Notes: generated from the sequence alone by a model not told the origin. Counted from the first letter of the stretch, positions 7,810 to 16,935 are shown. The stretch: DNA of 38,664 bases from Pseudomonadota bacterium (GCA_963204835.1 CAUJHJ010000011.1:1-38664); one strand, 5' to 3'. Translations and numbers: made by a program.

Positions 7810-10131
7810 ATGGAAGCGACCCCCACCCGATACAAGATCGCCGGCATGGACTGCGGCAGTTGCGCCCTCACGATCGAGGACGGCATCCGCAAGCTGCCGG
7901 GCGTGCGCGCCGTCCGCGTCGATTTCACCACCGAGTCGATGCAGGTCGAGGGCGAGGTCGCGCAGCCGCTGATCGAACAGCGCCTGGCCCAGCTCGGTTA
8001 CCGGCTCGGGCCGGCGGCGGGCGAGGCGCGCGTGGCGCCGACGGCAGTCGTGGAGCGCCGTGGCCTGGCCGGCTTCCTCGGGTTCCTGTGGAGCCAGTCG
8101 CGCCTGCGGACGGCCTGCGTGGTGGCGCTCGTCGTGCTCGGCGTCACCGTCGCGTCGTGGCTGGCTCCCGCGAGCGTGGCCGGCCGCGGCGCTTCACTCG
8201 CCTATCTCCTCGCCGTGCTCCTCACGGGCCTGCCGGTATTCGCCAAGGGCCTGCGGGCGCTCATCTTCAGCCGCCGCATCACCATCGACCTCCTGATGGC
8301 GATCGCGACTCTCGGCGCGCTCGCCATCGACGCCGGTGGCGAGGCGGTCACCGTGATTCTCCTCTACACGCTCGGCGAGGCGCTCGAAGCCTACAGCGCC
8401 GATCGCGCGCGCGATTCCCTGCGCAGCCTCCTCTCGCTGCAGCCGCAGGTCGCGACCGTCATGCGCCTGCACGCCCCGGAACCTGCGGCCCGACACGGGC
8501 ACCAGGGCTGTGCGGGACATGACCACGAGGAACATCACGATCACGCGCATGGGCACGGGCATGGGCACGGCGAGGCGCACTACCACCACGAGAGCATGCC
8601 CGCGGCGCAGGTCGCGGTCGGTGCGCGCGTGCTGGTGCGGCCCGGCGAGCGGGTGCCGCTTGATGGCGTCGTGCTCGCGGGCGAAACGAGCCTGAATGAA
8701 GCGGCGGTCACGGGCGAGAGCGAACCGGTCGTGAAGCGCGTCGGCGATGCGGTGCTCGCCGGCACGGTCAACGGCGAGGGCGCCCTCGAGATCGAGGTGA
8801 CGCGCGTGGCGGGCGATTCGACGATCGCGCGCATCGCGCGCCTCGTCGAGGAGGCGCAGGCCGCGCGCTCGCCCGCTGAGCGTTTCATCGACCGTTTCGC
8901 GCGCTGGTACACGCCCGCCGTGGTGCTGCTCGCCGCGCTGTTGGTGGCGGTGCCGGTGCTCGCCTTCGGCCAGCCGCTGCTCGAGGGCGAGGGCGGCCAC
9001 GGCTGGCTGTATCGTGGCCTTGCGCTGTTGATCGTCGCCTGTCCGTGCGCGCTCGTGATCAGCATCCCGGTCACGGTCGTCAGCAGCCTGACGCGCCTCG
9101 CCCAGCTCGGCGTGCTGGTGAAGGGCGGGGAGCGGCTGGATGCCCTCGCCGACGTGCGCGTCGTCGCGTTCGACAAGACCGGCACGCTCACCGTCGGGCG
9201 GCCGGCCGTCACCTCCGTCGAGTCGCCCGATTGTGCGCACGGCGATGCGACCGCGGCGGCCTGCGCCGCGTGCGACGACGTGATCGCGCTCGCCGCGGCG
9301 GTGGAAACCGCCTCCGAGCATCCGGTGTCGCACGCGATCCGTGCGGCGGCGGAGGAGCGGGGCGTCGCCCGCAGGTTCCCGCAGGCGAGCGGCGTGAAGG
9401 CGCTCGCGGGCCTCGGCATCGTGGGCGATGTCGGTGGCGAGCGCGTCGCGATCGGCAGCGAGGCGCTGTTCGCGCGCGAGGATTTCGCCCTGCCGCTGTC
9501 GGAGCGCCTGGCGGGCAGGCTGCGCGCATCGGAACGCACCACGATGCTGGTCGCCCGCGGCGATGCGATCGTCGGCCTGATTGCGGTCGAAGACCAGCCG
9601 CGCGCCGGGACGGCCGCTGCGCTCAGCGACCTGCGCGCGGCGGGCGAGGGACCCAAGACCGCGATGCTGACGGGCGACAATGCGCGCGTCGCCACGCGGG
9701 TCGCGCGTGCCGTGCCCGGAATCGATGAGGTGCACGCGGGGCTGCTGCCCGCCGACAAGATGCGCGAAATCGGCCGCCTGCAGGCCGCGCACGGCGTCGT
9801 TGCGATGGTCGGCGACGGCATCAACGACGCGCCGGCGCTGGCGCGCGCCGACGTCGGCATCGCGATGGGCGCGGGCGGCACGGCCCAGGCGATGGAAAGC
9901 GCGGACGTCGTGCTGATGCAGGACGACCTGCGGGAGCTGCCACGCGCGCTCGCGATCGCGCGCCGCTCGCGCCGGCTGGTGAAGCAGAACATCGCGTTGT
10001 CGCTCGGCCTCAAGCTCGCGTTCCTCGCCCTCACGATTCCCGGTTGGGCCACCCTGTGGTTGGCCGTGGCGGCGGACGTCGGCGCCACATTGCTCGTGAC
10101 CATGAACGGCATGAGAATGCTGCGCGCCTGA
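7810..10131 (+). CDS. zntA: Zn/Cd/Pb-exporting P1B-type ATPase with His-rich loop
   Basis: A 773-residue P1B ATPase. It has an N-terminal HMA domain with GMDCGSC (Cys15, Cys18), eight membrane helices, TGES (301-304), the metal-gate Cys-Pro-Cys (411-413), phosphorylation Asp455 in DKTGT, His504-Pro505 and GDGINDA (668-674). Lys735 and Asp756 match the residues that set Zn2+/Cd2+/Pb2+ specificity in ZntA (P1B-2). An extra loop (about 221-261) carries 15 His and one Cys just before the actuator domain core, a possible metal buffer or sensor. ATG 7810 is preceded by GGAGGA at seven bases. An in-frame GTG at 7795 lies in the operator and is rejected. The MFS gene follows after 13 bases. The symbol reflects class, not proven orthology. 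Confidence 0.92.
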   Translation: MEATPTRYKIAGMDCGSCALTIEDGIRKLPGVRAVRVDFTTESMQVEGEVAQPLIEQRLAQLGYRLGPAAGEARVAPTAVVERRGLAGFLGFLWSQSRLRTACVVALVVLGVTVASWLAPASVAGRGASLAYLLAVLLTGLPVFAKGLRALIFSRRITIDLLMAIATLGALAIDAGGEAVTVILLYTLGEALEAYSADRARDSLRSLLSLQPQVATVMRLHAPEPAARHGHQGCAGHDHEEHHDHAHGHGHGHGEAHYHHESMPAAQVAVGARVLVRPGERVPLDGVVLAGETSLNEAAVTGESEPVVKRVGDAVLAGTVNGEGALEIEVTRVAGDSTIARIARLVEEAQAARSPAERFIDRFARWYTPAVVLLAALLVAVPVLAFGQPLLEGEGGHGWLYRGLALLIVACPCALVISIPVTVVSSLTRLAQLGVLVKGGERLDALADVRVVAFDKTGTLTVGRPAVTSVESPDCAHGDATAAACAACDDVIALAAAVETASEHPVSHAIRAAAEERGVARRFPQASGVKALAGLGIVGDVGGERVAIGSEALFAREDFALPLSERLAGRLRASERTTMLVARGDAIVGLIAVEDQPRAGTAAALSDLRAAGEGPKTAMLTGDNARVATRVARAVPGIDEVHAGLLPADKMREIGRLQAAHGVVAMVGDGINDAPALARADVGIAMGAGGTAQAMESADVVLMQDDLRELPRALAIARRSRRLVKQNIALSLGLKLAFLALTIPGWATLWLAVAADVGATLLVTMNGMRMLRA

Positions 10132-10144
10132 AACGGGAGACGAC

Positions 10145-11449
10145 GTGACGACCGAACGACCGCGCCGACTGGGTTTCATCGAGCTCGCGCCGGGAGTTCT
10201 CCCGCGCCACGCGCTCTCCTATCTCTTCGCTGCCTTCGTCAGCATCGGCCTCTTCGCCTACCTGCCGGCGCTGACGCCATTCGTGCTGAAGGTGAATCTC
10301 GCTCTGCCGACCGGCCAGCAGGGCGCGGCTACCGGCAACCTGCAGTCCTGGCAGGAAATCGTGATCCTCGCGCTCGTCGGCATCTGGGGTGCGATGTCCG
10401 ACCGGGTCGGCCGCCGACCCATCTATGTGCTCGGCTTCCTCCTGGTCGCTGGGGCCTATGTCCTATACCCGCTCGCGCATTCGATGCCCGAGCTCACGCT
10501 GTACCGGCTCGTTTTCGGCTGCGCAGTCGCGGCGCTCGGCGCGATGCTCGCGACCGTGCTCGCCGATTACCCGGCCGAGTCCTCGCGCGGCAAGCTGACG
10601 GGCATCGCGTTCTTCCTCAATGCGCTCGGCTCGGTCATCTTCCTCGTCGGCCTGACGCAGTTGCCGCGGATCTTCGCGGCGTCCGGCATCGATGAGCTCG
10701 CGGCGGGTCGTTACGCGTTCTTCACGGTCGGCGCGGTGGCGGTGCTCGCGGCGGTCGTGATGCTGGGCCTGAAGCCCGGCCTGCCGGCGAAGGCGAACGC
10801 GCACCGTCCGCTGCTCGAAATCGCGGCCGAAGGACTGCGGGCCGCCCGCAACCCGCGCATCCTGCTCGCCTACGGCGGCGGCTTCACGTCGCGCGCCGAC
10901 CTCAGCCTCATCACGCTGTTCCTCGCGCTGTGGGCGTCGCAGTCGGCGATCGGCGAGGGCATGACAGCGGCGCAGGCGGCGGGCCAGGTCGGCAAGACGC
11001 TCGGCATCACGCAGGGCACCGCGATGCTCTGGTCGCCGATCTACGGCTGGCTCGGCGATCGCATGAGCCGCATGGCGCATTTCACGCTGGCCTTTGCCAT
11101 TGCGCTCGCCGGCTATTGCTGGGTGGGCATGCAGGAGGACATCGTGCGCTCCGCGGCAATCCCGGCGCTGATGCTGCTCGGCATGGGCCAGGTGAGCACG
11201 ATCCTCGCCGCGACGATCCTGCTCGGGCAGGAAACCCGGCCGGAGTCGCGCGGCGCGGTGTTCGGCCTGCAGGCGTTCTTCGGTGGGCTCGGCATTCTCG
11301 CGATATCATGGGTGGGTGGCCGGCTGTACGACCAGATTGGTCCCTCGGCGCCCTTCACGCTGGTCGGTGTCGCGAACGGCGTGGTCGCGGTGTGGGCGTT
11401 GTGGATGTACGTGCGCGGCCGCGCCGTGACACGCCCCGAGGCCGCCTGA
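10145..11449 (+). CDS. major facilitator superfamily transporter
   Basis: The 434-residue protein shows a 12-helix MFS pattern: motif A GAMSDRVGRRP after helix 2, a long central loop (about 215-235, GLKPGLPAKANAHRP), and a second motif-A-like LGDRMSR in the C-terminal half. The GTG start at 10145 has GGGAG shortly upstream and lies 13 bp after the ATPase stop, so the two are very likely one transcript under the MerR operator. That context suggests efflux of the same toxic ion or of a metal complex, but the sequence does not show the substrate. Drug or sugar efflux are alternatives. Confidence 0.85.
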   Translation: MTTERPRRLGFIELAPGVLPRHALSYLFAAFVSIGLFAYLPALTPFVLKVNLALPTGQQGAATGNLQSWQEIVILALVGIWGAMSDRVGRRPIYVLGFLLVAGAYVLYPLAHSMPELTLYRLVFGCAVAALGAMLATVLADYPAESSRGKLTGIAFFLNALGSVIFLVGLTQLPRIFAASGIDELAAGRYAFFTVGAVAVLAAVVMLGLKPGLPAKANAHRPLLEIAAEGLRAARNPRILLAYGGGFTSRADLSLITLFLALWASQSAIGEGMTAAQAAGQVGKTLGITQGTAMLWSPIYGWLGDRMSRMAHFTLAFAIALAGYCWVGMQEDIVRSAAIPALMLLGMGQVSTILAATILLGQETRPESRGAVFGLQAFFGGLGILAISWVGGRLYDQIGPSAPFTLVGVANGVVAVWALWMYVRGRAVTRPEAA

Positions 11450-11459
11450 GCATGCCGAT

Positions 11460-12371
11460 TTGTCAACGTCCGATGGCGGCGTAGCCGCCGCCGCACCGCC
11501 GCCCAGGCGCCCCGCCTGGTGGATCGCGCTGCTGTCGCGCATCCCCTTGCCGGCGCTCTACGCTTTCGCCTGGGTGCTCGGCGCGCTCGGCTTCCATGTC
11601 TTCCGCTATCGCCGCGACATCATCGACCGCAGCCTTGCCATCGCGTTTCCCGGACTCGATGCGGCGGGCCGCCGGGCCATCTGCCGGCGCCACCACCACG
11701 GCTTCGCCCAGGTGTTCGTCGAGATCCTGAAATCGGGTGCCCTCACGCCCGCGGACATCGCGCGCCGCGTGCGTTTCACGAACCTCGAGTTGTTGCGGGA
11801 GCGGCTCGCGAAGGGGCGGCCGGTGCTCGTGGTCGCGGCCCACCAGTGCAACTGGGAGTGGCTGATGCATGCGATGGCGAGCCAGGTGGGGTACCCGGTG
11901 GATGCGGCCTACAAGCCGCTCAAGAACAAATGGGCGAACGACGAGATGCTCACCCTGCGCACCCGCTTCGGCGCGCACCTCGTGCCGGCGAAGGAACTGC
12001 TGCCCGACATCATCAAGCGGCGGCGCATCGTGCGCGTGATCTCGGTGATCGCGGACCAGGAGCCGCGCAGCAGCGAGAAGCGCCATTGGACGCGCTTCCT
12101 GAATCGCGACACCGCGTTTTACATGGGCGCCGAGGAGATCGCGCGCACCACGGGCTACACCGCGCTGTTCGTCGCCATGCGCCGGCTCGCGCGCGGGCAC
12201 TACGAGGTCGGCTTCACGCCGCTCGTGGAGACAGGCGAGCGGCTCGAGCCGGGCGAGTTCACCGAACGCTATGCGCGCCTGTCGGAGGCGCAGATCCACG
12301 CCGCGCCGCCCGACTGGCTCTGGTCGCACAAGCGCTGGAAGCTGAAAAAACCCCTCTACGGCGCCGGCTAG
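11460..12371 (+). CDS. LpxL/HtrB-family lipid acyltransferase
   Basis: The roughly 303-residue protein belongs to the lauroyl/myristoyl acyltransferase family that transfers acyl chains from ACP to lipid A or similar lipids at the inner membrane. It has an N-terminal hydrophobic segment (about 19-45), the catalytic HX4E motif HQCNWE (His128, Glu133), the DQEPR region and a C-terminal DWLWSHKRWK typical of the family. The start is unclear: TTG 11460 is used here. An ATG at 11452 leads only to a 10-codon frame ending at 11484. The gene begins 10 bp after the MFS stop and ends 1 bp from the convergent acyl-AMP ligase gene. Being beside acyl-activating and carrier genes suggests an unusual acyl donor. 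The acceptor is unknown. Confidence 0.85.
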   Translation: MSTSDGGVAAAAPPPRRPAWWIALLSRIPLPALYAFAWVLGALGFHVFRYRRDIIDRSLAIAFPGLDAAGRRAICRRHHHGFAQVFVEILKSGALTPADIARRVRFTNLELLRERLAKGRPVLVVAAHQCNWEWLMHAMASQVGYPVDAAYKPLKNKWANDEMLTLRTRFGAHLVPAKELLPDIIKRRRIVRVISVIADQEPRSSEKRHWTRFLNRDTAFYMGAEEIARTTGYTALFVAMRRLARGHYEVGFTPLVETGERLEPGEFTERYARLSEAQIHAAPPDWLWSHKRWKLKKPLYGAG

Positions 12372-12372
12372 C

Positions 12373-14334
12373 TCACGCCGGCTTTGCGAGCTTGCCGGCG
12401 AGGAATGCCGCGAGCTCGGCAATCGTCGGGTAGTCGAACAGCTCGGTGAGATCGATCGCACCCGGATAATCGCGGTCGATGGCCTCGTGGATCGCGATCA
12501 GTTTCAGCGAGCTCGCGCCGATCTCGAACAGGTTGTCGGCGAGGCCGATCGGGCGACCGAGTTCGGTGTCGCAGATCAGCTTGATCTTCGCCTCGATTTC
12601 GCTGCCCGTGGCCGCGGCGGGCGCACGCTTCGCGCTGCGCAGTTGCACGAGTTCCGCCAGCTCGGCGGCAAACTCGCCCTCGACATAGGACTCCTCGAGC
12701 AGGTGGCGCTGGATCTTGCCGCTCGTCGTCTTGGGGATGCGCTTGACGGGTACGACCTCGGCCACTTCGAGACCGGTGTGCTCGTTGACGAGCCTGGCCA
12801 CTTCGGTCGCCGTCGGCAGGAAGTCCGCCATGTCGGAGCGATGCAGGACGAACAGCACGAGCTGGTCGGCCTGCGCGCCGCGCGGTCGCACGCCGGCCGC
12901 CACCACCTTGCCGAGTTCGAGCCCCGGCGCGCGCAGCGCGATGCTCTCGAGGTCGTGCGGGTAGTAGTTCTGGCCGTTGACGAAAATGATCTCCTTCGCG
13001 CGGCCGGTGATATAGAGGTCGCCGTCGTCGATCAGGCCGAGATCGCCGGTGCGCAGCCAGCCGTCCGCCGTGATCGTCGCCGCGTTGGTCGCGGGATCCT
13101 CGTAGTAGCCGCGCGTCACGTTCTCGCCGCGGATCAGGATATGGCCCACTTGGCCTGGCGCGACCGCCTGGCCGGCGTCGTCGGCGAGCTGCACTTCGCA
13201 GTAGGGAATCGCTGCGCCGACCGCCATCAGCTCCATCGCGTCGCGGCTCGTGTGTTCGACCCGCGGCGGCGCCTCGCCGACGCCCATGCGGTGCCGGTCG
13301 ACGCAAATCGAGCGGTATGGCCGGCCGAGCGGCGGGAAGCTCACCGCGAGCGAGGCTTCCGCGAGGCCGTAGACCGGGAACATCGCATTTCGCGCGAGGC
13401 CGGCGGGTTCCATGCGCGCGAGGAACTCCTCGCACAGGTCGACGGAAATCGGCTCGGCGCCGTTGAAGATGAGGCGCACGGACGCGAGGTCGAGCGACTC
13501 GAAGCTGCGGTCGCCGAGCACCTTGAGGTAGTGGCGGTAGCCGAAGTTGGGCGAGGAGAGGATCGTCGCGCGTTTGCTCGAGGCGAGCTGCAACCAGAGG
13601 AGCGGCCGGCGGATGAACAGTTCGGTGGGCATCAGGTGCACGTTCATGCGGTGCATGAACATGAAAATGTGCATGCCGATGAGGCCCATGTCGTGGGTCA
13701 GCGGCATCCAGGAGAGCGACACGTCGTCGCTGTTGAAATTGCAGAACTCGCCGGCGCCGCGCCCGTTCGCGAGGATGTTGGCGTGCGTCAGCACGACGCC
13801 CTTCGGCTCGTTGGTCGAGCCCGAGGAGAACTGGATGAAGGCCGTGTCGTCGGGCCGGGCGCGATGCACCGTGCCGGCACGCGAGATGTCGTCGAGCGAG
13901 TCGACGAGGAAGCTGCGCGCCCGCAGTTCCTCGAATTGCGCCTGTTCGCCCGCGACAGACGCGAACTGCCCGATGCGGTCGAGCGTTTTCCTGTCGGTGT
14001 AGAGGAAGGGCCTGCCGAGCTTGCGCGCGATGCGCAGCAGCTTGTGGCGATGCTCGTCGCTGATGCCGATCGCGACCGGCACCGGCACGATGCCGCCGAG
14101 GATGCCGGCCCAGTAGGCATCGAGGAACTGTTCGTTGTGGTTGAGGAACAGGATCAGCTTGTCGCCGGGGCGGGCACCGAGCTTCTGCAGGTGGAAGAGG
14201 ATGCCGAGCGCACGCTCGTACAGCGCGCCGTAGGGCACGCGCCGTTCGTCCTTCTCGCCGTCGAGGTAGACGAGCGCGCGATCGACCTTGCGGTTCGACT
14301 CGATCAGTTCGGTGAGGGTCGTCGCGCGGCTCAT
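12373..14334 (-). CDS. fatty-acyl-AMP ligase fused to an acyl carrier domain
   Basis: The 653-residue protein starts at ATG 14334, overlapping the P450 stop by 4 bp; residues read further upstream belong to the P450 gene in another frame. The adenylation domain (about 1-545) has FSSGSTNEPKG (169-179), the FAAL-type SWMPLTHDMGLIG, YGLAEA (322-327), TGD (429-431), NYYPHDLE (456-463) and the C-terminal catalytic Lys540 (TSGK). The YPxDLE and HDMGL motifs favour fatty-acyl-AMP ligases, which load acyl chains on a carrier protein, over CoA ligases. Residues about 578-648 form the carrier domain, with phosphopantetheine Ser609 in IGASSLK. The enzyme should therefore load its own carrier. No polyketide or peptide synthase is beside it. 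The chain and fate are unknown. Confidence 0.9.
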   Translation of the reverse strand: MSRATTLTELIESNRKVDRALVYLDGEKDERRVPYGALYERALGILFHLQKLGARPGDKLILFLNHNEQFLDAYWAGILGGIVPVPVAIGISDEHRHKLLRIARKLGRPFLYTDRKTLDRIGQFASVAGEQAQFEELRARSFLVDSLDDISRAGTVHRARPDDTAFIQFSSGSTNEPKGVVLTHANILANGRGAGEFCNFNSDDVSLSWMPLTHDMGLIGMHIFMFMHRMNVHLMPTELFIRRPLLWLQLASSKRATILSSPNFGYRHYLKVLGDRSFESLDLASVRLIFNGAEPISVDLCEEFLARMEPAGLARNAMFPVYGLAEASLAVSFPPLGRPYRSICVDRHRMGVGEAPPRVEHTSRDAMELMAVGAAIPYCEVQLADDAGQAVAPGQVGHILIRGENVTRGYYEDPATNAATITADGWLRTGDLGLIDDGDLYITGRAKEIIFVNGQNYYPHDLESIALRAPGLELGKVVAAGVRPRGAQADQLVLFVLHRSDMADFLPTATEVARLVNEHTGLEVAEVVPVKRIPKTTSGKIQRHLLEESYVEGEFAAELAELVQLRSAKRAPAAATGSEIEAKIKLICDTELGRPIGLADNLFEIGASSLKLIAIHEAIDRDYPGAIDLTELFDYPTIAELAAFLAGKLAKPA

Positions 14335-15656
14335 CGGGGCTCCAGTCGCATTTGCAGCGGGTGGCGGGTACGCAGGTTGACCTGCGCGTCGAACTCGACC
14401 GGGCCGTCGTGCTCGAGGCGCAGCCGGTAGCGCCGCCCGACCTTGGAAAGGTGGATCAGCATCTCGTAGATGGAAAACGTCTCGCCGATGCAGTGGCGCG
14501 GGCCGGCGGAGAAGGGCATGTAGGCGAAGCGCGGGCGCTCGGCCTCGTGGGCCGCGTCGAAGCGCTCGGGGTGGAAGCCCTCGGGGTCCTTCCAGTACGC
14601 CGGATGGCGGTGCAGGTGGTAGGGGGAGAGCAGCAGGTCGGCGCCCGCGGGCAGCTCGTAGCCCGAGAGCACGTCGGCGGCGATTGCGCGGCGCGAGAAC
14701 ACCCACACAGGCGGGTAGAGGCGCAGCGTCTCGTCGATGATGCACTTGGTGTACTTGAGCTCTTCCATGCGGGCGAGGCCCGGGGCCGCTTCCTCGGGCA
14801 TGGCGTCGATCTCGGCGTGCATCCGTGCCTCGACCGCGGGGTGCTGCGACAACAGGTACCAGGCGCAGTTGAGCGTGTTGGCCGTGGTTTCGTGGCCGGC
14901 AACGATCAGCGTGGTGACCTCGTCGATCATCTCGCGGTCGGTCATGCCGGCGCCCGTTTCGCGATCGCGCGCCGCGAGCAGCATGCCGAGGAAGTCGAAA
15001 TGCGACTCGGGCGGCTCGCCGCGCCGCCGCTCGATCAGTTGCTGGATCAGCTTGGTCAGCTGGCGGAAGCGGTAGGCGAACTTCAGGTCGCGCGCGGACT
15101 CGTCGGTGAAGATGTCGAACGGGTTGCCGCCTGGCTGTGCGGTCAGGAAATCGAGGTCCGCGCCGAACAGCGAACGCAGGATCACCTCGAGCGCGAGCGC
15201 GCTCATGTCGTTCGTCAGGTTGATTGTGCCGCCGCGCGCCGCCTGCGCGGCCCAGCCGGCGAGGAAGCGGTCGTTCGCCTCGTCGATCATGCGGCCGAAC
15301 TGCGTCAGTACGCGGCGGTGGAACATCGGCTGCATCATGTAGCGCTGGCGCTTCCACAGTTCGCCGTCGCTCGTCACGATGCCGTTACCGAGTAGAATCC
15401 TCACCCGGTCGAAACCGATGCCCTTGGTGTAATTGCGGTGGTTCGAGACGAGCACCCGCTTGATGTCGTCGGGGTGGTTGCTGAGCCAGGTATGCGACTG
15501 GCGCGACGGGGCGTAGACGCGGCAGATGTCGCCCAGTTCCTCGAACAGGCGCGAGATGCGCGGCAGCGAATCCGGCGTCGCACCGATGTCGAAGTGCTCG
15601 GCGGCCTCGGGAGGCAGGCGGGGCGCGGAAATCGGTTCGTTCACTGCGGAAGGCAC
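14331..15656 (-). CDS. cytochrome P450 monooxygenase
   Basis: The 441-residue P450 is complete: I-helix oxygen-binding AGHETT (253-258), Glu309-x-x-Arg312 of the K helix, PERF (363-366) and the haem ligand Cys389 in PFSAGPRHCIGE. No membrane anchor is seen, as in most soluble bacterial P450s. The start is GTG 15656; a second in-frame GTG four codons later is also possible. It is cotranscribed with the acyl-AMP ligase-carrier gene by 4-bp overlap, so the likely substrate is an acyl chain held on that carrier, as known for several P450s that hydroxylate carrier-bound substrates. Redox partners are not nearby. The product (hydroxy, epoxide or cleaved acyl) cannot be read from sequence. Confidence 0.92.
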   Translation of the reverse strand: MPSAVNEPISAPRLPPEAAEHFDIGATPDSLPRISRLFEELGDICRVYAPSRQSHTWLSNHPDDIKRVLVSNHRNYTKGIGFDRVRILLGNGIVTSDGELWKRQRYMMQPMFHRRVLTQFGRMIDEANDRFLAGWAAQAARGGTINLTNDMSALALEVILRSLFGADLDFLTAQPGGNPFDIFTDESARDLKFAYRFRQLTKLIQQLIERRRGEPPESHFDFLGMLLAARDRETGAGMTDREMIDEVTTLIVAGHETTANTLNCAWYLLSQHPAVEARMHAEIDAMPEEAAPGLARMEELKYTKCIIDETLRLYPPVWVFSRRAIAADVLSGYELPAGADLLLSPYHLHRHPAYWKDPEGFHPERFDAAHEAERPRFAYMPFSAGPRHCIGETFSIYEMLIHLSKVGRRYRLRLEHDGPVEFDAQVNLRTRHPLQMRLEPR

Positions 15657-15658
15657 GT

Positions 15659-16213
15659 TTGAAGTTGCGCGGAATCTTATATTACTCGGCCACGGCCGGA
15701 CACACGGCGGATGAGCAATCGCAGGCCGGCCGGCGCCTTGCGCTCGCCTGCATCGAAGTCCTGCGGGCCGCGCCGGCGGGCGCGGCCCCCGTCGATCCTG
15801 CGTCCTTCGAGTTCCCGCCGCGCGGCAAGCCGCGCTGCGTGGGCGGGCCTGATTTCAGCATTTCCCATTCCGCGCCGTTGGTGGCCTGCGCCGCCGTGAG
15901 CCACGGCGAGGTCGGCCTCGATGTCGAATGCGATGCCTCGGTCGGGCGCCTCACGCTCGCCACGATCTGCGACGAGGCCGAGCGCGCCATCGCCCGCGAG
16001 AAGGGTGTCCTGCACGTCTGGCTCGCCAAGGAAGCGGCGCTGAAGGCAGGCGGCGGCACGATCGAGCACATCGGCGCGGTGCGCGTCTTCGCGGGCGGGG
16101 CGAGTTTTCGCGGCGCGCACTACCACGAACAGCGCCTCGAGCTCGCGGGCCGCTGGCCGGCCTGCGTCATGACGAGCGAACCCGGCGTGGCCTTCGAAGT
16201 GCGTTGCCTGTGA
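15659..16213 (+). CDS. 4'-phosphopantetheinyl transferase (Sfp/AcpT type)
   Basis: The 184-residue protein has the three marks of Sfp-type transferases: GKPRCVGGPDFSISHS (about 56-71), VGLDVE with Mg-binding Asp88 and Glu90, and WLAKEAALKA (121-130, WxxKEAxxK). It moves phosphopantetheine from CoA to a carrier-protein serine, most simply Ser609 of the divergent acyl-AMP ligase-carrier protein. The start is uncertain: TTG 15659 (or TTG 15665) gives the full conserved front; the ATG at 15711 is out of frame and no in-frame start lies before the first motif. If TTG 15659 is right, the two divergent genes start 2 bp apart. The stop overlaps the GTG start of the next gene by 4 bp. Confidence 0.85.
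   Translation: MKLRGILYYSATAGHTADEQSQAGRRLALACIEVLRAAPAGAAPVDPASFEFPPRGKPRCVGGPDFSISHSAPLVACAAVSHGEVGLDVECDASVGRLTLATICDEAERAIAREKGVLHVWLAKEAALKAGGGTIEHIGAVRVFAGGASFRGAHYHEQRLELAGRWPACVMTSEPGVAFEVRCL
15676..15681 (-). promoter_or_regulatory. possible -10 element for the P450 operon
   Basis: An AT-rich patch in GC-rich DNA (about 15674-15686) reads TATAAG on the minus strand, 19 bases before the P450 start. No good -35 at 16-18 bp was found. The patch lies inside the 5' end of the divergent phosphopantetheinyl transferase gene. Confidence 0.3.
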
Positions 16214-16917
16214 ACGAATCCCATTCGAGCCGGCGCATGACGCCACTGCGCCGTTTCACCTATCGGTGGATCGTGGTGCCGCTCGGCGCGGCGCTCATCC
16301 GCTTCGTCTGGAGCCTGGCGCGCCGGCCGCGGGTGATCGGCACGGAGAACCTCGAGGCGGCGCTCGCCGCTGCGCCCTCCTTCATTCCGGTGCTGTGGCA
16401 CCAGCACCAGCTTTTCGCCGCGAAATGGCTCCTCGAGCAGCGGCCGCGGGTGACGCCGGGCTTCCTCGTGAGCCCCTCGGTCGACGGCGAGATCGGCGCC
16501 ATGCTCGTCGACCGCTTCGGCGGCGTGGCGGTCCGCGGCAGTTCCTCGCATACCGGCGCGCGAGCGCTGCGCGACTACTACGAGGCGCTCGTCAAGCAGG
16601 CGGTTTCGCCCATCATCACCCCGGACGGGCCGCGCGGGCCGCGCTTCGTGTTCAAGCCGGGCGCGATCCTGCTCGCGCAGATGTCGGGCCGGCCGATGCT
16701 GCCGATCGCCTATGCGGCGAGCCGTGCCATCCTGTTCCACTGGGACCGCTTCGTGATCCCGCTGCCGTTCGCGCGCATCGTGGTCGCGATCGGCGCTCCC
16801 CGCCGCGTGCCGCGCACGCTCGATGCCGCCGGCATGCGACAATGGCAGGAGGACATGACCGCCGAGCTGAGGGGATTGTTTGCGCGTGCGCAGGATGCAT
16901 TGGCGGATCGCGGCTGA
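16210..16917 (+). CDS. DUF374-family lysophospholipid acyltransferase-like protein
   Basis: The frame from GTG 16210 gives 235 residues; a later ATG at 16237 is an alternative. The start overlaps the previous stop (GTGA). The DUF374 pattern is plain: VLWHQHQLFAAKWLL, then VSPSVDGEIGAMLVDRFGG, VRGSSSHTGARALRDYYEAL, TPDGPRGPRFVFKPGAILLAQMSGRP. A hydrophobic N-terminal segment suggests inner-membrane attachment. Family members are thought to acylate lipids of the envelope, but most are uncharacterised. It is a second acyltransferase in this block besides the LpxL-like one, and lies between the phosphopantetheinyl transferase and the glycosyltransferase. The acceptor is unknown. Confidence 0.85.
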   Translation: MNESHSSRRMTPLRRFTYRWIVVPLGAALIRFVWSLARRPRVIGTENLEAALAAAPSFIPVLWHQHQLFAAKWLLEQRPRVTPGFLVSPSVDGEIGAMLVDRFGGVAVRGSSSHTGARALRDYYEALVKQAVSPIITPDGPRGPRFVFKPGAILLAQMSGRPMLPIAYAASRAILFHWDRFVIPLPFARIVVAIGAPRRVPRTLDAAGMRQWQEDMTAELRGLFARAQDALADRG

Positions 16918-16935
16918 GCGAAGGAGCCCCCGAGC

